NCBI GenBank assembly: GCA_034359265.1
Contig: CP136895.1
Location: 46,146,001 to 46,210,000 of the forward strand
Source: Canna indica
Lineage: Eukaryota > Streptophyta > Magnoliopsida > Zingiberales > Cannaceae
DNA: 64,000 nucleotides
Direction of reading: 5' to 3'
The first letter of the stretch is position 1, and every line of letters begins with the position of its first letter. Shown here one piece after another: positions 10,780 through 22,094 of this stretch. The position numbers and the translations under genes were made by a program. Under the pieces are notes generated by a model. It was not told the origin of the DNA. It saw nothing but the letters and a program-made list of their open reading frames with translations, and searched no databases.

Positions 10780-11121
10780 CAACGGCTTTCCCACGGCCGT
10801 CCGTGGGAAAGCCGTTGCTAAAAGTGTATCGAAAGTCGTTGCTGATGACCTACAGCAACGGCTTAGCGACGGGATTTTACTAATGGCGTTGCTACGGACT
10901 CAGCGGCCGTTGCTATTAATGTTATCAGCAACGGCTCCGGGTCCATGGCAAAATCGTTGCTGATAATATTGTTAGCAACGGCCCGAGCGGCCGTTGCGGA
11001 TCCGTTGCTAAGTTATCAGCAATGTGATTTTCTGCCACGGCTCCATTGCAACGGCTCGGCCGTTGCTGATGCTCTTCAGGAACGGCATCAGCCATTGCTG
11101 ATGCCCATTTTTCTAGTAGTT
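10780..11121. repeat. 3' subterminal repeats and terminus of CACTA
   Basis: Multiple AGCAACGGC/GCCGTTGCT copies, including a near-perfect palindrome around 10,783-10,822 (CAACGGCTTTCCCACGG mirrored). It ends in TTCTAGTAGTT at 11,121, one base different from the expected ...TAGTAGTG. Confidence 0.8.
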
Positions 11122-11601
11122 GTAGAAGACCAAGTGGTTCTTCTGTGTGGAAAGTGGTTTTCTTATTGTGAAGGAGTAAAGCCACCTGTGTAAACTAAAT
11201 TTTATTTGGATTAGTTAAGTTGTCCCTTAGGGTAGAGGTGGAAGAGTGCTCGCGATAAGAAGGCAGAGACTTCCGGGTGTGGAAGTGCCTTAGGTCGAGA
11301 GTGCGACTCTTCGAGTCAAAATCCTCGTTGTAAGGGAGACTCAAATTAATCTAGTGAAATTAGTTTGAAAATTCTAAGCGGGGTGCTTAGGTAGTGGAGT
11401 AGGCATTGGGGCCGAACCATTATATATCACTTGTGTTTGCGTTGATCTTGATTTGTGTTTAATTGTTTATTATTGCTTCCGCATTTAAATCGCATAATTG
11501 AAATTCGCCTAATTAATCAAGAAAATGATTAAATTGGAATTTAGGCTAATTGAATTAGTAAACACACTATTCACCCCCCCCCCTCCTCTAGTGTCCCAAT
11601 T
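11122..11601 (+). repeat. Copia-type LTR, right part
   Basis: Continuation of the LTR cut by the CACTA insertion. It contains the conserved block with CTTAGGTAGTGGAGTAGG (from 11,386) and the terminal CACTATTCACCCCCC...CTCTAGTGT. The last bases (normally ...CACCAACA) are missing; near 11,601 the sequence changes abruptly to Gypsy coding DNA. Confidence 0.7.
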
Positions 11602-11944
11602 TCGCCTTCACTTACCTCCTAGCATGGATAGAATTCATCCGGTTTTCCATGTGTCTATGTTGAAGAGATATGCTCGAGACGAGTCTCTCGTGATTGAGCC
11701 TACTGCAGTTGAGGTGGATACAACGATCTCATACGAGGAGAGACTTGTAGAGGTGTTTGATTGTCAGATCAGGAAGCTGAGACCCAAAGAAACTCCCTTA
11801 GTAAAGGTCAGGTGGGAGCACCATTCTGGGCAGAAGGCTACTTGGGAGGTGGAGCAGGACATGAGAGATCGTTACCCCTCCTTACTCGAGGATCTGGTAA
11901 GTCTCTATGTTTTGCAAAAAAATTTGAGGACGAATTTTTCTTAA
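11602..11944 (+). pseudogene. Gypsy pol C-terminal fragment
   Basis: Encodes the end of a chromovirus polyprotein: LPPSMDRIHPVFHVSMLKRY, then VEVFDCQIRKLR and VKVRWEHHSGQKATWEVEQD (a chromodomain-like tail), with a stop at 11,942-11,944. It is close to the C-terminus of the minus-strand Gypsy at 16,896. All upstream pol is missing, so this is the 3' stump of an older element. Confidence 0.8.
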
Positions 11945-11955
11945 AAGGGGAAGAT
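11945..11955 (+). other. Polypurine tract (Gypsy, +)
   Basis: AAGGGGAAGAT directly after the pol stop and directly before an LTR starting TGTAATACCCG. Confidence 0.7.
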
Positions 11956-12303
11956 TGTAATACCCGAGAATTTCTAAATTTATTTTTTGTTTGGTTCAAC
12001 GAGCCGGTTCGGGATTGAGCTGAGTCGAGTCACGAGATTGCCGCGACTAGAAGGTACGATTGAGTAAATCCTAAATTGCATGGCATAATAAGTGTGTACT
12101 TTTATATTTAATTTGGATGTTCGTCTCTTGTTGGGTTGGGTTCACGGGTTCAATTGAAACTCATATTTGATGCGGGTAGAGTTAACTTCAAGGGTTTAAG
12201 TGAGAGGGCCATTATGGTAAAGAAAAAAAAAAAAAGATAATATAAACCCCCTAAGCTAAGCCGCCACACAGCTCAAGAGAGACGCACGCGTAGCAAGGAG
12301 GGC

Positions 12304-12340
<37 letters not shown>

Positions 12341-13023
12341 GTGCCAGAGCAAGGAGTCGTCATCGGTGTTCGGAGCTGTGTCTTTTCATTTTCCTTCTCT
12401 TCCATCTTGAGGTGAGTGATTAATTTTTGCCTAAAATTACGATTTCTCTCCTCACCTTGGCCGTCCCTCACCATGGGTAATCTGAAAATTTTCTTGGAAT
12501 TTTTTATCCTTCTTCACTCGGGATTTTGGGTTGTATTTAATGTGTTGATTTCTTCATGGGATAAGGGATTTAGTGTGTGGAAGATTGTCATTTGGAAATT
12601 TTATTTTGTGGCCGCCTGCTGTGGTGTAAAAAAAAAAGAGTTTGATATTTTTCTACCATATGAAATTTTATATTGGCTTGTATGATGATGTAGCTTGTGT
12701 GATGATGTAGGTGAAGATTTAATAATTGGATTAGATTGAAGGTGCGCTTGAGGAGGGAATAGAAACCCTAAATTAATTCATGTGGTTGCATGCTTTACTA
12801 TTGTTGTGGCTCCATAATTTAGAAGGAATATTGAATTTAATATTTGTGGCAACGAAATTGTGTTGTTTAGGGATTATAACAGTAGGTATTGAGATTTTAT
12901 TTTGGTGGCCACATGTCTAAATTGCATGCAACGAAGTGAGTGGCCACATGTCTAAATTTTATATTGGTGACCTCATGGTGTGTTCTGGGTGATGAACAGA
13001 TTAGAAATAGAAAATATATAGGT

Positions 13024-13060
<37 letters not shown>

Positions 13061-14557
13061 TTTGATAGAGTAAGGGTGGGTGGAATTTAATATTTGAAAT
13101 TCTGGTTTGTTTCAGGAAATTAATTTATACATAAATGCTAGAGTGGTTTGGGTTCTTAGATACCAATGCAGTTATTTAAAGGTTGTACGCTAATTACATA
13201 AGGCACTGTATAGTCTACTGTAATTGCTAGAATGGTTAGCTTCTTAATTTCTATTTACTGTCAACATACTAAGCACATTAGTCCTTAACAGTTCGGTATA
13301 TGATTTGTAGTTGCACACCACCTATAGTAAAGTGTATACCAATGTGGGGTAGTAAATTGTACTCTCACGTTAAGTGTGCATTTTACACGTTAGATGATGC
13401 AGTGTATTATAGGTTTTGCTAAAGCTAATATTATTCTGAAATGTATTCACGTGAGAATAGCGCATTTCCATCCCGTTTGCTTGCATATCCACCCCGTTTA
13501 GGTGTAGATCCACTCAGTTTAGGGGGTATATCCACTCAGTCTCGGTGTATATCCATCCAGTGTTGCTTCATATCCACTATGTTTACTGTTATGACATATG
13601 GTGTAGATTCATTTGGTTTGATGATATATTGATCCAGTATCGATTCATATACACTCTGATGACTGATATACATGATGGAAATATAAATTCACCTTGTCAG
13701 TGGCATGTCCACCTAGTGTCATTCTCATTACACATGGTATTCACTCTCATGCGCAAGCCTAGAAACAAATGCAATTATTTAATTATAGTGATGTCCTAAA
13801 TTTTAAATGTTGTGAATAAAATTATATATGATGTAATTAACCTTTAGGAGGTCATTCGCAAGACTAGGCCTATAATATTCATTGCATATCAAAGATAAAT
13901 AAATTGTAATGATATATATGACATATAGGACATGACATCATAATATACCCTACTTGTAGATGACGATAAATAGAAAATCTTTAATTTCAAACCTAGAGAC
14001 ATCATAGTAGAAACATGATATTTTGTGCCACGAATATGTTAGTCTTAATTTGCAGCCCATAAGGAAGGGTGGCACTTTAAGGTTAGATTGAGAGGGCCCG
14101 AAAAGGGAGTATGAACAGGTGCATGCCTGGTTGTGGAATGAGTAGGAAATATGTACTTGTAATGTGTGATGAGTAGGAAAAGGGAGTAGGAACAGGTGCA
14201 TGGCTGGTTCAGGCTAATTATTGCACATACGACTGGTCGAGGTTGAATAATGTGCGGGGTTATCCGGCTGGTCGAGGTCGAGAATAACCCATGATCATCC
14301 GGCTGGTCGAGGTCGAGATTTGATCATATTGATGCGGCTGGTCGAGGTCGCTTGTGATTTATGATGCATGACCGGTCGAAGTCGAATTGCATTTATGTGA
14401 CGTCGCCTATATGGGCCAGATGTATTCCTTTTTGCAGGTAGGCTGGTAGGCTGGTAGGCCAGTTGTCATGTGTGATGTATAGGCTAATTGTGGCCTTGCG
14501 ACTATGCACTACTTAGGGGCCATGGTGGCCGAATTTTTATATCTTGTGATAGGCCAG
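11956..14557 (+). repeat. Gypsy 3' LTR (+), truncated by insertion
   Basis: Starts TGTAATACCCGAG; compare TGTAAGACCCGAG in the minus-strand element. A TATAAA lies at 12,241-12,246, followed by (GA)n at about 12,306-12,336 and (AT)n at 13,027-13,056. Imperfect 'gtaTATCCACTCAG' repeats occur near 13,480-13,580 and 'CCGGCTGGTCGAGGTCGAG' repeats near 14,225-14,390. No open frame here is credible. The LTR is cut at 14,558 by the next Gypsy element and its end is not recovered to the right. Confidence 0.7.
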
Positions 14558-16811
14558 TGTCACGCCCCAACTCAGGGTCGCGTGACCGACAAGGGTCTAT
14601 GTCCTACCGTGAAGCCTACCACATACACTGAATAACAAGATACCGATAATACACGCTATCCCGAAAATATGCGAATAAAAACAACGATGCAACTTTTATT
14701 TAATTTTTAAAGAAGGTTCGACAATTTTAAAAGAGTTGCAAAATAAACCAACTATAAAAACAACCAGCTAGAGTTAAAGTCGAATACATGTTTTTCAAAT
14801 TAACATCTCTCGGTGTATATAAAGAAAAACAATCCTAGACACCACGACAACGACTACTTGACGCTGCTACGAGATCTACGCCACTGCCTGCACTCCAGCT
14901 ACACCATGACTCCAAGTCTCACCTCACTGGTTGGGCTCTGCAAAAACAAGAGAGATAAATCTTGAGTCCACATGGGACTCAGTGAGCGGTCCTTTCGAAC
15001 CTCCACATAAATTCTCAATAATAACATCCATATAAGTCAGCAATTTATAGTTATAGGGATCCAATCTAGTCATGATATAACGATCGGCTCAAAGGCCAAC
15101 CTGTATAAACCATTCACCCGACCAAAACGGCCCTACACCACAAGATAATAATCCGGTCGCATGGCCCACATATCATATAAAGAAGGTCAAACAATCACCG
15201 GGCCGTCAACTAGGATGGTCAACTAGTCTCAGGAACCCATCGGGTTAGGGATAGCTAGTCCCACCCAACTCGGGTCTACCGTCAGCCTGGCCCACTGACG
15301 AAATCTCAAGACCCTATGCCACTCGGGTCTAACACCTAGCGGACCCGCTGGTGCAATCTCAAGACCCAAATCACCCGTCGAGTCAAGCATTAATCATTCC
15401 AACCGATCATGCTTCTCAGCCGACCATCACAAGCACAGTACACATACAAAGTGTTCTAAAGTTTCCTTATTTAAAAATCCCGAGCATTCACCCGTACTCG
15501 GCCCCGTTATTCCGGGCCATACCAGTCGCACACTATTGCTCGCTGGTTATTTCCTAGGTGTGAAATCTAGCTTGTCTAATTCAAGTTCTCCGAATAATTA
15601 AGGACCCTAGAATTTCCTTATAGTCATCTAGCGTCAATCGCTAGATTTCTTAAGTATAAATTACAGGTCGTGAGTGTAGAAATGTCTGAATACAATTATG
15701 TCACAGCACATAAATTATAAGGGGATCATTCTACAACTACTACCATAATTATCCACATGATTTCTACCACAACATAATTTAATTCTGCATTTAATAAGAA
15801 ATTCCAGCAAGGTAAGCAATTATCTCACAAGGTAACAATTGAGCATATATATTAGAAATAAATGAAAATATTCCCATTCACATGTCATACAAAGATTCTA
15901 TCCATGTATGTACTACTAAGAACATTTCCTTATAATATACTAATCTCAATCTATCACTACCAAAGATTCATATACTATGTGAGTAATCTACAACATAAAA
16001 ATATGATTTAGCACCCTACATGTAAGCATAAAACATAGCAAGCCCTTTTCTCCCCCTAATACCCACTCGGTCGAGCCTACCCAAGGTTGTTCATTCTCAG
16101 CCGAGAGCGAGCAGGGTAGGGAAGTAAGGTTTTGGCCATGGTTGAGAAGAAACAAGTCGTCAATCGTGAGAGAAACTCAATCCGACGGCTTCCGACCACT
16201 CTAGGAAATTGAGGAAAAATTCGGCATGACCTTCCCCCTTTTCCCTTCATGTGGCCGGCCCTAATCATCGAGAAAAACGACGAGAAAACTTCATGCAAAC
16301 AGCATAAATAACATTTGAATCAAATTTTCGAATAACATCGGTGAATCGACGGAATTTACTCGAGAAATCAGAGAAAACCCTTAAACCTTGGGTCGGCTAC
16401 CCGCCTACCCTACACAACAAGGTCCAATCCAGCGTCGTCTCCCGACTTCCCCTTCCTCCCTCCCCTTTCTCGGCCTGCGTGCAGCTCCAATGATGAGCCG
16501 CATGGCTAGGGATGAGGGATTTATTCCCTCATCTTCACTTGACCATTAAGCCCCTCCTATTCACTTAGCCCCTACTCGGCTCAATCCGAGTTCGATTTGA
16601 GCACCGATTCAATCCGCATACATGATTTTGAACTTGACTCTACTAAGACATCTTATGTTTAAGAAGGAAGGAACATTTAACAAATAAAATTTCATAAGGC
16701 TTAAATTATACCTTCTACTCGCGGCGATTCCGCAACTCGACCCGACTAACTCCCAATCCGGTGCGCTGCACCAAAAATAAATTTTTATATTAGAAAACCT
16801 CGGGTCTTACA
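14558..16811 (-). repeat. Gypsy 3' LTR (complete, 2254 bp)
   Basis: On the plus strand it begins TGTCACGCCCCAAC and ends CGGGTCTTACA, so it reads TGTAAGACCCG...GGGGCGTGACA in element orientation. A related solo LTR stands at 53,330-55,892. The base composition is ordinary; no gene is contained. Confidence 0.85.
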
Positions 16812-16828
16812 ACCTTCCCCCCTTAAAG
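16812..16828 (-). other. Polypurine tract of Gypsy (-)
   Basis: Reads CTTTAAGGGGGGAAGGT on the minus strand, immediately upstream of the 3' LTR start. Confidence 0.75.
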
Positions 16829-16895
16829 GAAATTCATCCTCGAATTTTGCTGAATTATAAGGACTTACCGGTTCTTCAAACAAGGAAGGGTAGCG

Positions 16896-18060
16896 CTATC
16901 TCATGTCTCGCTCTACCTCCCAAGTGGCTTCCTGCTCGGAGTGGTGCTCCCATCTAACCTTTACCAGGGGAATTTCTTTAGACCTCAGCTTTCTAATTTG
17001 GCGGTCGAGTATCTCCACCAGCCTTTCTTCGAATGAGACAGCCAAATCCACCTCAACAATAGAAGGTTCAATCACATGCGAATCATCTCTCACATATCGT
17101 CTAAGAATGGATACATGAAAAACTGGGTGTACCCTGCTCATGCTAGGGGGCAAGGCCAGCTCATAAGCTACAGCACCCCTCCGCCGGAGAACGGGAAAAG
17201 GCCCAACAAACCTGGGGCTCAGCTTTCCTTTCTTCCCAAATCGAACTACCCCCTTCATGGGGGAGACCTTCAGAAATACTAGGTCGCCTTCTACAAACTC
17301 CAGCTCTCTGGCCATCTTGACAACATATATTTTCTGGCGACTCTGAGCCTTCAATAATCTTTCCTTTATAATTTTTACCTTCTCCACCGCTTCCTCAACC
17401 AGATCAGGACCCACCATGAGTGATTCTCCGGCCTCATACCAGCCCACTAGAGACCTACACCGCCACTCATACAAGGCCTCGAAAGGAGCCATGCCAATGC
17501 TATTGTGATAGTTATTGTTGTAGGCGAACTCAATCAACGGTAGGTGTTTCTCCCAACCGCCAGCCAAGTCCAGAACGCAGGCCTTCAGCATATCTTCCAA
17601 GGTTTGGATGGTTCTCCCTAACTGTTCGTCCGTCTGCTGATGGAAAGTTGTGCTGAAGCGCACCTGAGTACCCAAGGCTTTCTGGAAGGACTGCCAGAAT
17701 CGGGCTGTGAACTGGGTACTTCGATCCAATATAATTATCACTGGGGTACCATGGTATGCCATAATCCTGTCCAAGAATAGTCTGGCGTACTGCTCAGCAA
17801 AAAAGGTGGTCTTGATCGAAATGAAATGAGTGGTCTTTGTCAATCGATCTACCACCACCCAAATATAGTCAAATCCGCCCCTTGACTTAGGCAGCCCTGT
17901 CACTAGATCCATAGTAATTTTTTCCCACTTCCACTCGGGAACTTCGAGGTTTTGCAGCAGCCCTGTGGGCTTCAGGTGTTCGGCCTTCACTTGCTAGCAG
18001 ACCAAACACTTGGATACGAACTATGCTACCTTTCTTTTCATGCCCTTCCACCAGTAATGT
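16896..18060 (-). pseudogene. Gypsy integrase and C-terminal domain
   Basis: An open frame 17,990-16,896 encodes the integrase core and tail. Upstream (about 18,060-18,000) the zinc-binding part (HYWWKGMKRKVA, then a CLVC-type motif) has two TAG stops. In the core, MDLVTGLPKS holds the first Asp and IILDRSTQF the second. The third catalytic residue, normally the Glu of Q-S-E-R-T, is Gly here (TDEQLGRTIQ). The C-terminus HPVFHVSILRRY...WEHHSEQEATWEVERDMR is chromodomain-like. It would have inserted element cDNA into DNA; the missing Glu and stops make it inactive. Confidence 0.85.
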
Positions 18061-18388
18061 TGCCTTAAGTCTCGATATATTTGGTGGCTCTCGGATGCAT
18101 CATATAAGTGGATCGATGCCCCAGCTCCAGAACCTGCCTGCACACCTCTACCATGTCAGGCATCACTATCCGGTCTCTGAACCTTAAGACACCCTATGAG
18201 TCCAACCTAAAACCATTCTCTGTATTGCCTCTCTGCACTAAGTCCTTTGTCATGGCACAGAAGGCATCCTTCCCCTGCGCGGTACGCAATATATCCACCA
18301 GTGTGGATTATACCAGCAGATGCGCCACTAAGGCACCCGATGCTGACACTGCTAGAACTGCTCCCTCATCCAAGCATAGTGTCAAATC

Positions 18389-19651
18389 TCACGCTAGTGG
18401 CCTCCTCCTGACTGCCAAATGGGCCAGGCTGCCCATGGACTTCCTGCTCAGCGCGTCTGCCACCACATTGGCCTTCCTGGGGTGATACAAGATGGTACAA
18501 TCATAATCTTTTAGAAGTTCGAGCCATCTTCTTTGCCTTAAATTGAGCTCCTCTTGGGTGAGCAAGTACTTGAGGCTTTTGTGGTCGGTATAAATCTCAC
18601 AAGCCTCACCGTACAAGTAGTGGCGCCATAGCTTTAGAGCAAGCACTACCCCCGCCAGTTCCAAATCATGTGCTGGGTAATTCTTTTCATGCACTTTCAA
18701 CTGACGAGATGCATAGGCGATCACCCTGCCATACTGCATCAAAACACAACCCAGGCCAACCCAAGAGGCGTCACAGTATACCACAAATCCTCCCGAGCCT
18801 GAAGGTACAGCCAGAATAGGTGCTGACGTCGAACATGCTTTGAGCTTCAGGAAGCTCTCCTCACACTTCTCATCCCAATCAAATTTGACCTTCTTCTGGG
18901 TTAACTGAGTCAGAGGAGCTACAATTTTTGAGAAATTTTCTACAAACTTTCTGTAATACCCGGCTAACCCCAAAAAATTACGGACTTCAATCACACTGGT
19001 CGGCCGCTTCCAGTCCTTTACTGCCTCTATCTTGGCGAGATCCACACTGATTCCTTCCTTGGACACTATATGACCTAGGAATCCCACACTTTCTAACCAA
19101 AACTCACACTTGGTGAATTTGGCATACAACTGATGTTTTCTGAGGGTTTCCAAGACAATCTTCAAATGCTCGAAGTGCTCCTCCTTGCTCTTAGAATACA
19201 CCAAGATGTCATCAATAAAGACGATCACAAATCTGTACAAGTATTCTTTGAACACTCTGTTCATGAGGTCCATAAAGGCCGCAAGTGCGTTAGTCAATCC
19301 AAACCACATCACTAGGAACTCATAATGGTCATAGCGAGTCTTGAAGGCAGTCTTGGGCACATCATAATCTCGGATTCTCAACTGATGATATTCATACCTC
19401 AAATCAATCTTCAAAAACCACTGTGCCCCCTGTAACTGGTCGAACAAATTGTCGATTCTAGGCAGCGGGTAACGATTTTTGATTGTCACCTTATTGAGCT
19501 GTCTATAGTCAATGCACATGCGTATGGACCCGTCCTTCTTCTTCACAAATAGGACTGGAGCACCCCATGGAAACACACTTGGGCGAATGAAGCCTAAGTC
19601 CAACAACTCTTGCAACTGAGCCTTTAACTCCCGAAATTCAGCCGGCTCCAT
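18389..19651 (-). pseudogene. Gypsy reverse transcriptase and RNase H
   Basis: 420-codon open frame. RT motifs in order: [37 protein letters not shown], then [13 protein letters not shown] (usually LRSGYHQ), the polymerase active site [19 protein letters not shown] and [11 protein letters not shown]. RNase H shows [25 protein letters not shown] and ADALSRK. It continues into the integrase region only after frame breaks (18,389 to about 18,060). Substitutions at normally fixed sites (LRSG to LRYE, MPFGLTNAP to MWFGLTNAL) point to decay despite the open frame. Confidence 0.88.
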
Positions 19652-19687
19652 CCTATAGGGTGGGATGGAGATCGGTGCCGCCCCGGG

Positions 19688-20314
19688 CTACAATTCAATA
19701 CAGAATTCGATTTCTCTTCTAGGCGGCAATCCTGGCAATTCTTCTAGGAAGACATCGGGGAACTCACAGATCATCGGAGTTCCACTAACCTCCTGAGCCG
19801 TGCCCCCTTTTTTCTCGGCCACAGATACGAAGGCCAAGAAGGACTGGCAGCCGCCTACCAGTAATTTACAAGCCTTAGGGGCTGAAATGACGCTCATTGG
19901 CTCATCCTTTCCTTCTCCACGGAAGGTGAACTGCAGCAACCCGGGCTTACTGAATGTGATAGTCTTAGCCCTACAGTTAACTGACACAAAGTGCTGTGTC
20001 AACCAATCCATGCTGAGGATGACATCAATTTCAAGCATAGACAGAAGTGTCAATTCTGCCTTCAACACATGACCACATATTAGCACTTCGCAATCATGGA
20101 AGATTGATTCTGCTATCAATGCATTGCCCATAGGTGTTGACACCACATACGGCACAACAAGCAAGGAAGGTGTCATAGGCAATCCAGCAGCAAATTCGGT
20201 AGATACAAACGAGTGCGTGGCATCCGGATCAAACAGAACATAAGTAGCAAAAGAACTGACTAAAATAGTACCTGTCACCACTACCTTTGATGCCTCTGTC
20301 CCATCGTGGTTCAT
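19688..20314 (-). pseudogene. Gypsy aspartic protease region
   Basis: Encodes the retropepsin part between gag and RT: TYVLFDPDATHSFVS, where the usual active-site triad D-S/T-G-A is D-P-D-A, then the ILSMDWLTQH segment (usually I.GMDWL). The altered triad suggests an inactive enzyme. It ends with ELPGLPPRREIEFCIEL, the normal linker into RT, with a stop just before the RT frame. Confidence 0.8.
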
Positions 20315-20340
20315 GGCGAAAACCCTGGCCGACGATCTCT

Positions 20341-20960
20341 CTAAATGACTAGCCTATAGTCCCCTGCTCTACGTCTGCCCCTGCTGAGCCACAAACCCCA
20401 CATACATGGGCGCCTTTCCTTTTGACTGCTCAGATCTCTGACCAACTCTGTCTGGACGGTCCTTTTTAAAATGCCCGACCTGATCGCATTTAAAATAGGC
20501 ATCCGAGCGGCCAAAACAAGCCCCCTAGTGCCTCCGGTTACAACGACCACATTGTGACATATCTGACTTCTGAGAAGCACCCCCTAACCCTGCCGACCTC
20601 ATTGTCCTAGATCCTGAGCCCCCACGGCCCCAACAACCACCCTTCTCTCTGCTCTGCTGGTGATCTGCGGTAGCTACTGTCCCCTCAGAGTAACCCGATC
20701 GGCCTCCAAATCCCTGCGGCCAAAATTTCTTCTTGGTTGGCCCGTCGTTCCTCTCGAACGGCACCAAAGCTTCTTTCTAAAGGGCTTCATCCACCACCCG
20801 GGCAAGAGTGGAATCCTCAATGTAAGTGGATGAGCCTGCCAATCTAAGGCCTCAAGCCCCCAACAAACCTCTTGACTCTAGCGGTCTCAGATGCCACTAC
20901 GATCGGATGATATTTGGAAAGCTAGTTAAATTCCATCTCATACTCTGACACTGACATGCC
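20341..20960 (-). pseudogene. Gypsy gag fragment with broken zinc knuckle
   Basis: Decayed gag C-terminal half. A segment near 20,960-20,780 resembles MSVSEYEMEF...KRFVGGL, typical of chromovirus gag. Near 20,540-20,430 the CCHC knuckle reads Y-F-K-C-DQVG-H-FKKD-R, so the first and last Cys are replaced. Stops separate the pieces. The N-terminal part of gag is deleted between here and the primer-binding site. Confidence 0.7.
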
Positions 20961-21290
20961 ACCAGACTGGCGTAGCATCTCAAAGTCTCGTGTCCGCTTG
21001 TCGTGAACACTCATTGGCAAGTACTATTCTACCACAGCATCTCAAAGTCCCGTGCCCGCTCAGTGCAGCATTGTCAGTCTCCATTACACTATCATAGAGA
21101 AAAAAAAAAGAAACAATTCTATCGTGAACATAAACAATTCATTCAACTATAATTTAAATTACTAACCACATGGTGCACTGAGTGCAGTCATGATTGCCAG
21201 ATCTCGAAGCATACCTAACCGTATGTTGACACACTAGCATATGTCTCATACGGTACCCAACTCCTAGTCGTAGTCAAGACCTTACAGAAA
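20961..21290. other. Residual Gypsy leader, no gene
   Basis: Contains a duplicated phrase (AGCATCTCAAAGTC, near 20,973 and 21,040) and an A-rich run near 21,100. No coding signal. Confidence 0.4.
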
Positions 21291-21302
21291 GCTCTGATAC
21301 CA
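21291..21302 (-). other. Primer-binding site, initiator tRNA-Met
   Basis: Reads TGGTATCAGAGC on the minus strand, complementary to the 3' end of initiator tRNA-Met, three bases inside the 5' LTR edge. Confidence 0.85.
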
Positions 21303-21305
21303 ACT

Positions 21306-21540
21306 TTGCCACACCCCAACTCAGGGTCGCGTGATCGGCCAGGGTCTATGTACTACCGTGAAGTCTACCACATACGTACACTGAATTACAAGATACCAAT
21401 AATACATGCTATCCCAAAAACATGCGAATAAAAATAACGATACAGCTTTTATTTAATTTTTAAAGAAGGTTCAATAATTTTAAAGAGTTGCAAAACAAAC
21501 CAACTATAAAAACAACCAGCTCGAGTTAAAGTCGAATACG
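21306..21540 (-). repeat. Gypsy 5' LTR, truncated
   Basis: Aligns with 14,558-14,790 along its whole length (ends ...GTCGAATAC). By eye there are about 20 substitutions, mostly transitions, plus two small indels. The remaining LTR is missing, replaced at about 21,541 by CACTA-type sequence. Confidence 0.8.
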
Positions 21541-22093
21541 ATACTTTTTATACGATTGTGTTACGATTGTTTTAATACTTGATTGTGGATATAATAGTTT
21601 TGATGCTTATCTAGAGTTTTGTTAAAGGTGTGTATATGTATTGTGATATATGGTGTTGTAATGTATGGTGGTGTGTGTGAGTTATGTACCAGGGGAATTG
21701 TAAATGTATTAATGGAATTTTTTAATTTTAAATTTTTCTGGTTCAGGATAATAGAATCAGTGATGGCTTACCAACAGTCATCTGTCTGTAGGCCGTCGCT
21801 TACCTAGGTCACATCGTTAACGTCGTTGTTGATTACCTATAGCGATAGCTCCGTGACCGGCCTTCAGCGACGGCCTTACATCGGCCCTGTCGGTTGTCGC
21901 AGACAATGATATCAACGATGAAGCGGTCGACGCTGATATATAAACACCAATGGCACATTCGACTGTCGATAAACTATTAGTGACGTCCTTAGTTGCAATG
22001 ACGTGTTGCAACGATGTCCGCCGTTTGTGAAGGTCGTCACCGACGACTTGCCGACGGATTTAACCGCCGGTGAAGCCTATATATTTAGTAGTG
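21541..22093 (+). mobile_element. CACTA 3'-end remnant
   Basis: The left part resembles the 3' untranslated region of the complete CACTA (GTGTGTGAGTTATGTACC, then ATTAATGGAATTTT...GGTTCAGG). The right part has degenerate GCGACGGCC/GGCCGTCGCT subterminal repeats and ends TTTAGTAGTG at 22,093. The 5' half is absent. Confidence 0.65.
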
Positions 22094-22094
22094 A

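Larger units (their letters stand above)
4240..11121 (+). mobile_element. Complete CACTA (En/Spm) transposon, 6.88 kb
   Basis: The 5' end is CACTACTAGAA and the 3' end is TTCTAGTAGTT; the last base is T where the family normally has G. Both ends carry subterminal GCAACGGC/GCCGTTGC repeats. Inside, in order, are a GC-rich leader (about 4555-4830), a long hairpin (5174-5335), a TNP2 transposase pseudogene (5398-8891) and a multi-exon Transposase_24 gene (8967-10,461). The 3-bp flanks (GTA/GTA) show it inserted into a Copia-type LTR. The broken TNP2 gene and altered 3' terminus mean it is not autonomous now. Confidence 0.9.
14558..21540 (-). mobile_element. Gypsy chromovirus retrotransposon (-), decayed
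   Basis: Complete 3' LTR (14,558-16,811), polypurine tract (16,812-16,828), integrase, RT-RNase H, protease, partial gag, primer-binding site (21,291-21,302) and a truncated 5' LTR (21,306-21,540). The pol order PR-RT-RH-IN with a chromodomain-like end places it in the Ty3/Gypsy chromoviruses (Tekay/Del-like by appearance). The N-terminal half of gag is missing, and several catalytic or structural residues are lost. It is nested in the LTR of the plus-strand Gypsy. Confidence 0.88.
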
